From NCBI GenBank assembly GCA_039180875.1, contig JBCDCY010000005.1, positions 124,001 through 188,000 on the forward strand: 64,000 nucleotides of DNA, in the 5' to 3' direction. Position numbers and translations under genes: made by a program. Position 1 is the stretch's first letter. Each line of letters begins with the position of its first letter. This DNA is from JBCDCY01 sp039180875 (lineage in GTDB: Bacteria > Pseudomonadota > Alphaproteobacteria > Rhodobacterales > Rhodobacteraceae). Of this stretch, positions 1 to 8,650 are shown in pieces. The notes below the pieces were generated by a model. The model made no database searches. It was not told where the DNA came from and was given only the letters and a program-made list of their open reading frames with translations.

Positions 1-389
1 ACTGCGTCATCAGCGACGTCGCGCTCCTCCCCCCAGCAGGCGCGGAGGAACCCGTGGGTGAGGGCCCCGAGATCGCCGCCGCCAGCCTCTTGCGCGGCGA
101 TGATGGCGGCACAGCTCGGCACCGGGTTGGTCGGCCAATGGGCGGGCTGCAGGTTGAAGGGCATGCCCTTCCGCCGGGCCACCCGGGGCAGGTCCTGGGC
201 CCGGTAGCTTTGGCGGGAGATATGACGCTCCCCCGGGGGCGTTCCTCCCGTCCGCTCGAAGACCTTGAGCAGCGCGAAGGGCTTGTAGGTGATGGTCGCG
301 CCGTGCTTGGCCGCGACCTCCTCCAACTCCAGCCCCGCCAGGTAGGCAAAGGGTGAGAGGGTGAAGGTGAAGTAGTCAATATGGGCCAT
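1..389 (-). CDS. 2-hydroxychromene-2-carboxylate isomerase-like DsbA-family protein (partial, 3' end outside window)
   Basis: The reading frame starts at ATG 389 and runs off the left edge, giving about 129 residues. It begins MAHIDYFTFTLSPFAYLAG, the pattern of the kappa-class GST / HCCA isomerase branch of the DsbA-like thioredoxin fold, where the CxxC of DsbA is replaced by an SPxxYL motif whose serine acts with glutathione. KPFALLKVF and NLQPAHWP further on also fit this family. Such enzymes isomerise 2-hydroxychromene-2-carboxylate in aromatic breakdown, but many bacterial members have unknown substrates, and nothing nearby points to aromatic catabolism. It is divergent from prs across 130 bases. 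The C-terminal third cannot be judged. Confidence 0.75.
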   Translation of the reverse strand, partial: MAHIDYFTFTLSPFAYLAGLELEEVAAKHGATITYKPFALLKVFERTGGTPPGERHISRQSYRAQDLPRVARRKGMPFNLQPAHWPTNPVPSCAAIIAAQEAGGGDLGALTHGFLRACWGEERDVADDA

Positions 390-519
390 GGTCCGTCCCC
401 TCCCGCGCCTCCGCCGGCGTCGGGGCAACATGCACCGGCGGGCGGGCTTTGCAAGGGCCGGGTCGGGTGGTAGGGGGGCGCATCCCGGCACCTGCCACGC
501 CGCGCCAGAGGGACCCGCC

Positions 520-1542
520 GTGCCGCACAAGTCCGACATCAACCTGCGCCTGATCTCCGGCAACTCCAACCGGATCCTGGCCGAGACCATCGCCCGGCGC
601 ATGACCGTCTACCGCGGCACGCCGGTGAAACTGGTGGAGGCCCGGGTCGAGCGCTTTGCCGACAAGGAGATCTTCGTCGAGGTCTACGACAACGTGCGCG
701 ATGAGGACATGTTCATCATCCAGTCGACCTCGAACCCCGCAAACGACAATCTGATGGAGCTGCTGATCATGGCCGACGCGCTGCGGCGCTCCTCGGCCCA
801 GCGCATCACCGCGGTGATCCCCTATTTCGGCTATGCGCGGCAGGATCGGCGTACCTCGGCCCGCACGCCGATCTCGGCCAAGCTGGTGGCCAATCTGGTG
901 ACCCAGGCCGGCATCGACCGGGTGCTGACGATGGATCTGCATGCGGGCCAGATCCAGGGCTTCTTCGACATTCCGGTGGACAACCTCTACGCCGCGCCGG
1001 TCTTCGCTCTCGACATCCAGGCGCACTTCAAGGCGCTCGACGCGATCACCATCGTCTCCCCCGACGTCGGTGGCGTCGGGCGGGCGCGGGAGCTGGCCAA
1101 GCGCATCAACGCCGGCCTCGCCATCGTCGACAAGCGCCGCGCGGCCCCGGGCGAGGTGGAGAGCATGACGGTGATCGGCGATGTGAAGGACCGGGTCTGC
1201 ATCATCGTGGACGATATCTGCGACACCGCCGGCACGCTCTGCGCCGCCGCCGATCTGCTGACGGAGGAGGGGGCGAAGGAGGTGCATGCCTACATCACCC
1301 ACGGTGTGCTCTCGGGCCCGGCGGTGGAGCGGGTCACGAACTCGCGGCTGAAGAGCCTGGTGGTCACCGATTCGATCGAGGTGAACGGTGAGGTGAAGAA
1401 GGCCAAGAACATCCGCGCGGTGCCGGCGGCCCCTTTGCTCGCCCAGGCGATCCTGAACATCTCGGCCGGCACCTCCGTCTCCTCCCTGTTCCATGAGGAG
1501 ACCCTCGGGCCGATCTATGAGGGCTTCTATCCCTCGTCCTGA
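520..1542 (+). CDS. prs: ribose-phosphate pyrophosphokinase (PRPP synthetase)
   Basis: This enzyme makes PRPP from ribose 5-phosphate and ATP for nucleotide, histidine, tryptophan and NAD synthesis. I place the start at GTG 520, where the protein begins with a short lead into NLRLISGNSN, as in class I enzymes, and where GAGGGA sits about 7 bases upstream. The frame is open back to 388, but that 44-residue extension is arginine-rich and unlike the family. The product has 340 residues. Visible motifs are YFGYARQDRR (about 103-112, ATP/catalytic loop), the NPANDNLMELL segment, and the PRPP-binding loop CIIVDDICDTAGTL (about 227-240). Its last 16 bases overlap the convergent oxidase gene. Confidence 0.95.
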   Translation: MPHKSDINLRLISGNSNRILAETIARRMTVYRGTPVKLVEARVERFADKEIFVEVYDNVRDEDMFIIQSTSNPANDNLMELLIMADALRRSSAQRITAVIPYFGYARQDRRTSARTPISAKLVANLVTQAGIDRVLTMDLHAGQIQGFFDIPVDNLYAAPVFALDIQAHFKALDAITIVSPDVGGVGRARELAKRINAGLAIVDKRRAAPGEVESMTVIGDVKDRVCIIVDDICDTAGTLCAAADLLTEEGAKEVHAYITHGVLSGPAVERVTNSRLKSLVVTDSIEVNGEVKKAKNIRAVPAAPLLAQAILNISAGTSVSSLFHEETLGPIYEGFYPSS

Positions 1543-2963
1543 TCCGGCAGGCGCAGGACGGCGCCGGGGTTGAGGATGCCACGCGGGTCGAGGGCGGCCT
1601 TGATCGCCCGCATCGCGCTGAGCTTGGTCGGATCGCCGTAGCGCTCCAGATCCGCCACCTTAAGCCGACCGATGCCGTGCTCGGCACTGATCGAGCCGTC
1701 ATGCTGCGCCACCAGGTCATGCACGACGCGGGTCACCTCGTCTCGCACGCCGGCATAGGCGTCGCGGTCGCGATCCTCCGCCGGGAAGACGTTGTAATGC
1801 AGGTTGCCGTCGCCGAGATGGCCGAAGGCGTTGATGCGGAGGCTCGGATCGACGGCTGACAGGGCCTCGGCCCCGGCGGAGAGGAACGCCGGCACCTGGG
1901 CCACGGGGACCGAGATGTCGTGGGAGGCGACGGCGCCGATCAGGCGATTGGCCTCTGGGATCGTCTCCCGCACCCGCCAGAAGCTGCCCCGCTGCGCCTC
2001 GTTCTGGGCGATCAGGGCGTCGCTGGCGAGGCCGCTTTCCAGCGCGGCGCCAAGGGCTGTCTCCAGCCGCTCCATCAGCGCCGCGCCGGGGCCGGAGCCC
2101 GCCTCGATCAGCAGGCGCCAGCCAGCGGGGGCGGGGTCCGGCACCGGGGTCGTCGGCAGCTTGTCCGCGACGAACTCGAGGCCCATGCGCGACATCAGCT
2201 CGAAGGCCGACAAGGCCTCCCCCAGCGCCTCGCGGAGGCTGAGGAAAAGATGGAGCGCCGCTGTCGGATCGGGCACCGTGACCCAGGCCGTCGCCAGTTC
2301 CGCCGGTTGCGGGAAAAGGCGGAGGCTCGCCGCCGTGATGATGCCGAGCGTCCCCTCCGATCCGATCAGCAGATGGCGGAGGTCGTAGCCCGTGTTGTCC
2401 TTCCGCAATCGGCGGAGGCCCGAGACGACGGCGCCGTCGGCCAGCACCGCCTCCAGTCCCAGGACCAGATCCCGGGCATTGCCGTAGCGCAGCACCTGCA
2501 CCCCGCCGGCATTGGTTGCGAGGAGCCCGCCGATCCGGGCCGACCCTTCCGACGCCAGGGAGAGGGGGAAGAGCCGATCGGCCCCCGCCGCCGCGCCCTG
2601 CACATCGGCGAGGATGGCGCCCGCCTCGGCCACCAGCACGTTGTCGGTGGCATCGACCGAGCGGATCTGCGTCATGCGCTCGAGCGAGAGGAGGAGCGGC
2701 ACCGGCCCCTCCGGCGCCACCTGGCCGCCGACCAGTCCGGTGCCGCCCGCCCGGGGCACCAGGCCGACCCGGGCCTCCGCCGCGGCGCGGACGATGGTTG
2801 CGACATCATCGGTGTTGCGGGGGATGGCGACGGCCCCCGCCTGGCCGTGATAGCGGCCGCGGGGCTCCTCCAGATCCGCCGGCGCGGCCGGGCGAAGGCC
2901 GCTGGGGCCGAGGCGCTGCTCGAGGGTCTGTAGGAAGGCGCTGTCGGCGGGGTTGAGAGCCAT
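1527..2963 (-). CDS. FAD-linked oxidase of the D-lactate/glycolate/2-hydroxyglutarate dehydrogenase type (GlcD/LDHD-like)
   Basis: A 478-residue flavoprotein starting at ATG 2963. The N-terminal half is a PCMH/VAO-type FAD domain, with PRAGGTGLVGGQ (near residue 75) as the FAD-pyrophosphate loop and GSEGTLGIITAASLRLFP marking the end of the domain. The C-terminal half is the FAD-oxidase C domain, with HLGDGNLHYNVFP and the HDGSISAEHGIGRLK motif that binds the 2-hydroxy acid carboxylate and metal. It should oxidise a D-2-hydroxy acid and pass electrons to quinone, cytochrome c or an electron-transfer flavoprotein; the sequence alone does not fix the substrate. It lies 4 bases after the tsaC-like gene and is probably co-transcribed with it. 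Confidence 0.88.
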   Translation of the reverse strand: MALNPADSAFLQTLEQRLGPSGLRPAAPADLEEPRGRYHGQAGAVAIPRNTDDVATIVRAAAEARVGLVPRAGGTGLVGGQVAPEGPVPLLLSLERMTQIRSVDATDNVLVAEAGAILADVQGAAAGADRLFPLSLASEGSARIGGLLATNAGGVQVLRYGNARDLVLGLEAVLADGAVVSGLRRLRKDNTGYDLRHLLIGSEGTLGIITAASLRLFPQPAELATAWVTVPDPTAALHLFLSLREALGEALSAFELMSRMGLEFVADKLPTTPVPDPAPAGWRLLIEAGSGPGAALMERLETALGAALESGLASDALIAQNEAQRGSFWRVRETIPEANRLIGAVASHDISVPVAQVPAFLSAGAEALSAVDPSLRINAFGHLGDGNLHYNVFPAEDRDRDAYAGVRDEVTRVVHDLVAQHDGSISAEHGIGRLKVADLERYGDPTKLSAMRAIKAALDPRGILNPGAVLRLPDQDEG

Positions 2964-2967
2964 TGGT

Positions 2968-3948
2968 CTAGCCCTCCGCATCGCGCGGGGCGGCGGCCCG
3001 GCGCAGGCGGTCGTTGATCGCCCGGCCGAGGCCATGCTCGGGAATGATGGCCACCGCAATGCGGCCCGCGCCCCCGAGCGCCGCGTCGAGCTCGCGGAGC
3101 GTGGCGAAGAGCGCCGCCGCGGCCTCCCGCAGATCGCCGCCGGGCGACAGGGTCCGGCAAAGCGGCCCGGCGGCCAGTTCATCCGGGCCGAAGCCCAGCC
3201 AGGCCTCGCCTGGTTCGGGCGCCGTCGCCCCCAATCGCAAAGACGCTCCCGGCGCGTAGTGGGAGGCGAGCTGTCCCGGCGCTGTCGGCCGGGGTACGGC
3301 GGAGGGCGCGGCCACCCGCTCCCCCAACGCCGCCTCGATCGCCTCGACCGGGGTGCCGCCGGCCCGCAGTAGGCAGGGGAGACCAGCCTCGAAGCCGATG
3401 ATCGTGGACTCGATGCCGACGGGGCAGGGGCCGCCGTCCAGCACCGCGTCGATGCGGCCGCCCAACCCCTCCACCACATGCGCCGCCGTGGTCGGGCTGA
3501 GCTTGCCGGAGGGATTGGCCGACGGCGCGGCGATCGGGCCGGGGAAGGCCGCGAGCAGGCGCTGGGCCAGCGGATGGGCCGGCGCGCGGACCGCCACGGT
3601 GGAGAGGCCCGCGGTGATCAGATCGGAGAGGCCGGCGGCCTCGCGGAGGGGCAAGACCAGCGTCAGGGCGCCCGGCCAGAAGGCGTCGATCAGCCGCTCG
3701 GCCAAAGGCGATATCTCGACGAGCGCCGCCGCTGCCGCCCCGTCGGCGACATGCACGATCAAGGGATTGAAGCTCGGCCGATCCTTGGCGGCAAAGATGC
3801 CCGCGACTGCCTCGCCCATCCGCGCATCGGCGCCGAGGCCATAGACCGTCTCCGTCGGGAAGGCGACCAGCCGACCGGCCGCCAACAGGGTGGCGGCGCG
3901 GGCGATGCCCGCCTCCGTCGGCTCCAGCCGTTCGGTCATCCCAGCCAT
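2968..3948 (-). CDS. tsaC: L-threonylcarbamoyladenylate synthase, Sua5 type
   Basis: The enzyme forms threonylcarbamoyl-AMP from threonine, bicarbonate and ATP, the first step of t6A37 tRNA modification. The protein has 326 residues, so it is the longer Sua5 form: a YrdC domain at about 10-200 (FPTETVYGLGADA, then AKDRPSFNPLIVHV, which carries the Lys-x-Arg and Ser-x-Asn signature) and a C-terminal Sua5 domain including TAPGQLASHYAP. The start could be ATG 3948 or ATG 3939 (MTERLEP); no clear ribosome-binding site decides. It is upstream of the FAD oxidase gene in the same direction and divergent from the acyl-CoA dehydrogenase gene. Confidence 0.9.
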   Translation of the reverse strand: MAGMTERLEPTEAGIARAATLLAAGRLVAFPTETVYGLGADARMGEAVAGIFAAKDRPSFNPLIVHVADGAAAAALVEISPLAERLIDAFWPGALTLVLPLREAAGLSDLITAGLSTVAVRAPAHPLAQRLLAAFPGPIAAPSANPSGKLSPTTAAHVVEGLGGRIDAVLDGGPCPVGIESTIIGFEAGLPCLLRAGGTPVEAIEAALGERVAAPSAVPRPTAPGQLASHYAPGASLRLGATAPEPGEAWLGFGPDELAAGPLCRTLSPGGDLREAAAALFATLRELDAALGGAGRIAVAIIPEHGLGRAINDRLRRAAAPRDAEG

Positions 3949-4069
3949 TCTGACGCCGCGTTTTCCTTGTCGCTCTCCCGGGCGGGCCTTAGGTTGCAGG
4001 CCACGGGCGGCGCATACCGTGCCGCCCGGGCAATTGCCAGGCGATCGCCCCGCGGCAGGAGAGGTTCAG

Positions 4070-5779
4070 ATGGGATATCAGGCGCCGGTTCGGGAGATGC
4101 AGTTCACCCTCGACAGCGTCATCGGCTCCGGCCGGTTGGCGGAGACCGAGCGCTTCGCCGAAGCGACGGAGGAGATGGCCCAGGCGATCCTGACCGAGGC
4201 GGGGCGGCTGTCCTCCGACATCCTGGCGCCGCTGCAGCGCCCCGGCGATCTGACGCCGGCGCGGCTGGAGAACGGCGTCGTGCGCTGCTCCCCGGGCTAC
4301 GCCGAGGGCTACCGCGCCATTGCCGAGGGCGGCTGGGTCGGCATGGCGGCCGATCCCGATTTCGGCGGTATGGGCCTGCCGATGACGCTGACGACCTGCG
4401 TCAACGAGATGATGAGCTCCGCCTGCCTGTCGCTGGCGCTCAACCCCCTCCTCAGCCAGGGCCAGATCGAAGCGTTGGAGCACCATGCCTCCGACGATCT
4501 CCGCGCGCTTTACCTGCCGAAGCTGATCTCGGGCGAATGGACCGGGACGATGAACCTGACCGAGCCCCAGGCGGGCTCCGACGTCGGTGCCCTGCGCTCC
4601 AAGGCGGAGCCCCAGGGCGACGGCACCTTCAGGGTCTCGGGCCAGAAGATCTATATCTCCTGGGGCGACCATGACGTGGCGGAGAACGTGGTGCATCTGG
4701 TGCTCGCGCGCCTGCCCGATGCGCCGGGCGGGACGAAGGGCTTGTCGCTCTTCCTGGTGCCGAAATACATCCCCGATGAGGGCGGCAAGCCCGGGGTGGC
4801 GAACAGCCTGCGGGTCGTCTCGCTCGAGCACAAGCTTGGCCTGCATGGCTCGCCCACCGCGGTGATGGAGTTCGATGCGGCCACCGGCTGGATGGTGGGA
4901 CCTGAGGGCGGCGGCATGGCCGCGATGTTCACGATGATGAACAACGCCCGCCTCGGCGTCGGCGCCCAGGGCCTCGGCGTGGCGGAGGCGGCCTATCAGG
5001 CGGCGCTCGCCTATGCGCTCGACCGCAAACAGGGCAGGAGCCCGGTGGAGGGCGGCACCGGCACCATCGTCGACCATGCCGATGTGCGGCGCATGCTTAT
5101 GACCATGAAGGCGCTCACCCAAAGCGCCCGGGCGATCTGCCTCGACACCGCCTTCAGCCTCGACATGGCCCGCGCGGCGGACGGTGAAGAGGCGAAGGAT
5201 TGGGCCGCCCGGGGCGGGTTCCTCACCCCGATCGCCAAGGCTTTCGGCACCGACACTGGCACCTTGGTCGCCGATCTAGCGGTGCAGGTGCACGGTGGCA
5301 TGGGCTTCGTCGAGGAGACCGGCGTCGCCCAGTATCTGCGCGATGTGCGCGTCACCTCGATCTACGAGGGCACGAACGGCATCCAGGCGATGGACCTCGT
5401 CGGCCGCAAGTTCGGCGACGGCGGCACCGCGGCCGAGGCGCTGCTGCAGCAGGTCGAAGCGACGGCGAAGGCGGCGGAGGATCGCGATCTGGGCGACCGC
5501 CTGGCCGCGGCCGCGGGGGCCCTGGCGCAGACGACGAAGGCGCTGCTCGAGGCCGGGCTGAACGACCGCTTCGCCGGGGCCACGCCCTACCTGCGGGCCT
5601 GGGCCCTGGTTCTGGGCGCGCACTATCTGCTGCGCGCCGCCGGCGCTGACGCAGACCGCCTGGCGCTGGCGCGTTTCCACATCCGCCAGCTGCTGCCCCA
5701 GGCGGCGGCCCATCTTGCGGCGGCGGAGGAGGGCGCGGGCGACCTCTACGCCCTCAGCCCCGACGCCTTGGCCTCCTGA
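4070..5779 (+). CDS. acyl-CoA dehydrogenase, DmdC-like long form
   Basis: The 569-residue protein starts MGYQAPVREMQFTLDSV at ATG 4070, 8 bases after AGGAG. That N-terminal segment and the long C-terminal extension are characteristic of the DmdC (3-methylmercaptopropionyl-CoA dehydrogenase) and long acyl-CoA dehydrogenase group, which is larger than the usual 380-residue enzymes. Visible are LTEPQAGSDVGALRSK (about 162-177, flavin/substrate loop), the MMNNARLGVGAQGLGVAEAAY helix, VQVHGGMGFVEET, and SIYEGTNGIQAMDL (about 431-444) with the catalytic glutamate. The reaction is alpha,beta-dehydrogenation of an acyl-CoA with electrons passed to ETF. Whether it acts on DMSP-derived thioester or on ordinary fatty acyl-CoA cannot be told; no other dmd genes are nearby. 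Confidence 0.88.
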   Translation: MGYQAPVREMQFTLDSVIGSGRLAETERFAEATEEMAQAILTEAGRLSSDILAPLQRPGDLTPARLENGVVRCSPGYAEGYRAIAEGGWVGMAADPDFGGMGLPMTLTTCVNEMMSSACLSLALNPLLSQGQIEALEHHASDDLRALYLPKLISGEWTGTMNLTEPQAGSDVGALRSKAEPQGDGTFRVSGQKIYISWGDHDVAENVVHLVLARLPDAPGGTKGLSLFLVPKYIPDEGGKPGVANSLRVVSLEHKLGLHGSPTAVMEFDAATGWMVGPEGGGMAAMFTMMNNARLGVGAQGLGVAEAAYQAALAYALDRKQGRSPVEGGTGTIVDHADVRRMLMTMKALTQSARAICLDTAFSLDMARAADGEEAKDWAARGGFLTPIAKAFGTDTGTLVADLAVQVHGGMGFVEETGVAQYLRDVRVTSIYEGTNGIQAMDLVGRKFGDGGTAAEALLQQVEATAKAAEDRDLGDRLAAAAGALAQTTKALLEAGLNDRFAGATPYLRAWALVLGAHYLLRAAGADADRLALARFHIRQLLPQAAAHLAAAEEGAGDLYALSPDALAS

Positions 5780-5784
5780 GCCCG

Positions 5785-6840
5785 ATGACGGAGACGGCGG
5801 AGCCGATACGCCACCCCCACGACGCCCCGCCCGAGCTTGGGGCGGCGATCGAGGTGGCTGACGGCATTCTCTGGATGCGCCTGCCGCTGCCGATGCGGCT
5901 CGACCATGTCAACGTCTACGCCCTGGATGACGGCGATGGCTGGACCATCGTCGACACCGGCTTCGACAGCGGCAAGAGCCGAGAGGTGTGGGAGGGTCTG
6001 CTGGCCGGCCCGCTCGCCGGACGGCCGGTGCGCCGGGTGCTCGTCACCCACCACCACCCCGACCATATCGGCCTCGCCGGCTGGTTCCAGCAGCAGCATG
6101 GGGCGGAGCTGCTCACCCCCCGCACCGGCTGGCTGATGGCCCGGATGCTGGTGCTCGACCCCCAGGACCGCCCGCCGGAGGAGGCGCTGGCCTTCTACCG
6201 CGCCGCCGGCATGCGCGCCGATCTCTATGAGGAGCGGGCCAGCACCCGCCCCTTCAACTTCGCCGACATCGTCGCCCCCCTCCCCCTCGGCTATACGCGG
6301 TTGGAGGAGGGCGCACGGCTTCGCCTCGGCGGGCGAACCTGGCAGGTCGCCTTCGGCCATGGCCATGCGCCGGACCATGCGACGCTTTGGTGCGAGGAAG
6401 AGCCGCTGGTGCTGGCCGGCGATCAGATCATCCCCGGCATCTCCTCCAATCTCGGGGTCTATCCGACGGAACCGGACGCCGATCCGGTGGGGGAGTGGCT
6501 GGAAAGCTGCCGCCGCCTCGCGCCCCGGGCGCGTCCCGATCAACTTTGCCTGCCGGGGCACAAGCTGCCCTTTACCGGCGTGCCCGCCCGCCTGGCGCAA
6601 CTGATCGAGAACCATGAGAGCGCGCTCAGCCGCCTGCAGGCGGCGCTCGCCACACCGGCAAGGGCGCACGACTGCCTGGAGGTGATCTTCGGCCGCAAGA
6701 TCGGCGACGGCGAGTATGGCCTGGCCCTGGCGGAGGCGGTCGGCCATCTCAACCATCTGCTGCACACCGGCCGGGCGACCCGGTCCCGCGACGCCGGCGG
6801 CGCCTGGCTCTGGCAAGCAACCAGCGCCGCGGCGGCCTAG
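5785..6840 (+). CDS. metallo-beta-lactamase-fold hydrolase
   Basis: A 351-residue protein starting 5 bases after the acyl-CoA dehydrogenase stop, so probably in one operon with it. The metal-binding motif is THHHPDHIGLAGW (near residue 88), followed by FGHGHAPDH, AGDQIIPGISSN and a late LCLPGHKLPF, giving the full set of histidines and aspartate for a two-zinc site. The C-terminal 60 residues resemble the DUF4214/MBL-associated winged segment (LGRKIGDGEYGLALAEAVGHL-like pattern) seen in thioester or glyoxalase-like hydrolases next to acyl-CoA genes. A role as an acyl-CoA thioesterase in the same pathway is an inference from position only. Confidence 0.82.
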   Translation: MTETAEPIRHPHDAPPELGAAIEVADGILWMRLPLPMRLDHVNVYALDDGDGWTIVDTGFDSGKSREVWEGLLAGPLAGRPVRRVLVTHHHPDHIGLAGWFQQQHGAELLTPRTGWLMARMLVLDPQDRPPEEALAFYRAAGMRADLYEERASTRPFNFADIVAPLPLGYTRLEEGARLRLGGRTWQVAFGHGHAPDHATLWCEEEPLVLAGDQIIPGISSNLGVYPTEPDADPVGEWLESCRRLAPRARPDQLCLPGHKLPFTGVPARLAQLIENHESALSRLQAALATPARAHDCLEVIFGRKIGDGEYGLALAEAVGHLNHLLHTGRATRSRDAGGAWLWQATSAAAA

Positions 6841-6922
6841 GCTCCGTCTGGCCCCTGCCGGTTGCCACCGGCCGATGCCCCGCTATAAACCGATTGTACC
6901 GAGAAGCGGCTGGGAGAGTGCT

Positions 6923-7057
6923 ATGACCGAGCACAAGCACGGCGAGATGGACACGACCGAGCAGGTCCGCACCTTCAACACGTCGATGGTCTGGATCGTC
7001 CGCGCCTCCATCGCGGTGATCATCCTGCTGATCCTCCTCGCCCTGATCAACGCCTAG
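6923..7057 (+). CDS. aa3-type cytochrome c oxidase subunit IV (small bacterial type)
   Basis: This 44-residue protein starts at ATG 6923 after GGGAGAG. Its N-terminal half is hydrophilic (HKHGEMDTTEQVRTF) and its C-terminal half is one membrane helix, VWIVRASIAVIILLILLALI. This is the pattern of the small subunit IV of alphaproteobacterial aa3 oxidases, a single-helix subunit of unclear function at the edge of the complex. The catalytic oxidase genes are not in the window; from memory, the gene often sits alone near the pnt operon in related genomes. The 88 bases to pntAA may hold a promoter. Confidence 0.85.
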   Translation: MTEHKHGEMDTTEQVRTFNTSMVWIVRASIAVIILLILLALINA

Positions 7058-7145
7058 ACCCCATGGGCCGGCCGGCGGCCTCGATGCCCGGCCGGACACC
7101 TGCCGCGCCGCCAACCCCTCCCCTCGAGAACGGGACTTGAGAGCC

Positions 7146-8285
7146 ATGAAGATCGCGATCCCGAAAGAGACGCGCGACAACGAGACCCGCGTCGCGGCCG
7201 TGCCCGAGACGGTGAAGAAATTCACCAAGCTGGGTGCTGAGCTGGTGGTGGAGGCGGGCGCCGGGGCCGGGGCCTCGATCCCCGATGCGGACTTCGAGGC
7301 GGCGGGGGCCAGCGTCGCGGCCGATTTCGCCGCGACCGTGAAGGGCGCGGACATCGTGCTGAAGATCCTGGCACCGACGGAGGCCGAGGTGGGCAAGCTC
7401 GCTAAGGGCCAGAAGGTCTTCGCCAGCATGATGCCCTACCGCGAGCCCGCAGTGATGGAGGCTTGCGCCAAGGCCGGCATCGACGCCTTCGCCATGGAGT
7501 TCATGCCGCGCATCACCCGGGCGCAGTCGATGGACGTGCTCTCCTCCCAATCCAACCTCGCGGGCTACAAGGCGGTGGTCGAGGCGGCCAACACCTATGG
7601 CAAGGGCATGCCGCAGATGATGACGGCGGCGGGCACCATCGCGCCGGCCAAGGTCTTCATCATGGGCGTGGGCGTCGCCGGCCTGCAGGCCATCGCCACT
7701 GCGCGCCGGCTGGGCGCCGTGGTGACGGCGACCGACGTGCGCCCGGCGACGGAGGAACAAGTCGCCTCCCTCGGCGCCAAGTTCGTCGCCGTGAAGAACG
7801 AGGAGTTCGAGCAGGCCCAGACCGCTGGCGGCTACGCCAAGGAGATGTCGGACGACTATAAGCGCCAGCAGGCGGAGTTGGTCGCCGGCCACATCGCCAA
7901 GCAGGACATCGTCGTCACCACGGCGCTGATCCCCGGCCGGGCCGCACCGATCCTGGTGACCGCGGCAATGGTCGAGACCATGAAGCCCGGCTCCGTCATC
8001 GTCGATCTGGCGGCCGAGCAGGGCGGCAATGTCGAGGGCACCAAACCCGGCGAGGTCACGACGACGGCGAACGGCGTCACCATCATCGGCCACGCCAACA
8101 TGGCCGGGCGGCTGGCCGCCGATGCCTCGGCGCTCTACTCCCGGAACCACTTCAACTTCCTCTCGCCGTTCTTCGGCGACGATGGCTTCAAGCTCGATCC
8201 GGAGGATGAGTTGGTGAAGGGCATCCAGCTCACCTCGGGCGGCGCGGTGGTGCATCCGAATTTCGCCGAGAAGGAAAGCGCCTGA
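7146..8285 (+). CDS. pntAA: proton-translocating NAD(P)+ transhydrogenase, subunit alpha 1 (NAD(H)-binding domain I)
   Basis: The 379-residue subunit starts at ATG 7146 (MKIAIPKETRDNETRVAAVP). A TTG lies three codons upstream but is less likely. Domain I binds NAD(H): the Rossmann segment GVGVAGLQAIATARRLGAVV is near 176-195, and the mobile loop and RAQSMDVLSSQSNLAGY are conserved. The chain ends after VHPNFAEKESA and lacks the membrane helices present in the fused alpha subunit of E. coli. This is therefore the split form, as in Rhodospirillum rubrum, with the membrane part encoded by pntAB. The stop TGA shares its A with the ATG of the next gene. Confidence 0.95.
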   Translation: MKIAIPKETRDNETRVAAVPETVKKFTKLGAELVVEAGAGAGASIPDADFEAAGASVAADFAATVKGADIVLKILAPTEAEVGKLAKGQKVFASMMPYREPAVMEACAKAGIDAFAMEFMPRITRAQSMDVLSSQSNLAGYKAVVEAANTYGKGMPQMMTAAGTIAPAKVFIMGVGVAGLQAIATARRLGAVVTATDVRPATEEQVASLGAKFVAVKNEEFEQAQTAGGYAKEMSDDYKRQQAELVAGHIAKQDIVVTTALIPGRAAPILVTAAMVETMKPGSVIVDLAAEQGGNVEGTKPGEVTTTANGVTIIGHANMAGRLAADASALYSRNHFNFLSPFFGDDGFKLDPEDELVKGIQLTSGGAVVHPNFAEKESA

Positions 8286-8638
8286 TGCGCTCCGCGCTCG
8301 CCTCGGCCGCGGCGCTTGCCGCCGCGCCGGCCTTCGGTGCCGTGACGGAGGCCGAGGTGGCGGAGTTCACCGCCGCCTCCCGCGCGCTCCACGCCGCGCA
8401 GGGGAACGAGGCGGCTTTGTCGCTGCCCGAGGCGGCCCAGGCGACGCTCGCCCGCTGCATCCTCGAGCGTTTCGAGGCGGAGCGGGGCGCGGGCGGCAAG
8501 ACCGATCTTTTGATCATGCTCGATGCGGCCGCCAACGCCGATCCGGGCGACGACGACCAGATCGCGGTCTTCGACCGGGTCTACGGCAATTTCTACGACG
8601 AGACGGTCGAGACCTGCGTCGCGACCTTGGACCGCTAG
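8285..8638 (+). CDS. small secreted protein of unknown function inside the pnt operon
   Basis: A 117-residue protein whose ATG overlaps the pntAA stop by one base (TGATG), so translation is coupled. Residues 1-18 (MRSALASAAALAAAPAFG) look like a signal peptide with an AFG-A cleavage site. The mature part is acidic and helical, has two cysteines (RCILERF and ETCVATLD) that could form a disulfide, and has no domain I recognise. Its place between the two alpha-subunit genes is unusual, since pntAA and pntAB normally adjoin. A periplasmic partner of the transhydrogenase is possible but only inferred. Confidence 0.75.
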   Translation: MRSALASAAALAAAPAFGAVTEAEVAEFTAASRALHAAQGNEAALSLPEAAQATLARCILERFEAERGAGGKTDLLIMLDAAANADPGDDDQIAVFDRVYGNFYDETVETCVATLDR

Positions 8639-8650
8639 GGAGGACGGCCG

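Noticed and set aside
376..1494. A 372-codon minus-strand frame opposite prs
   Set aside because: Low-complexity His/Arg/Gly composition and full overlap with the well-supported prs gene.
1804..2956. Several long plus-strand frames opposite the FAD oxidase gene
   Set aside because: Mutually overlapping shadow frames with biased composition and no motif.
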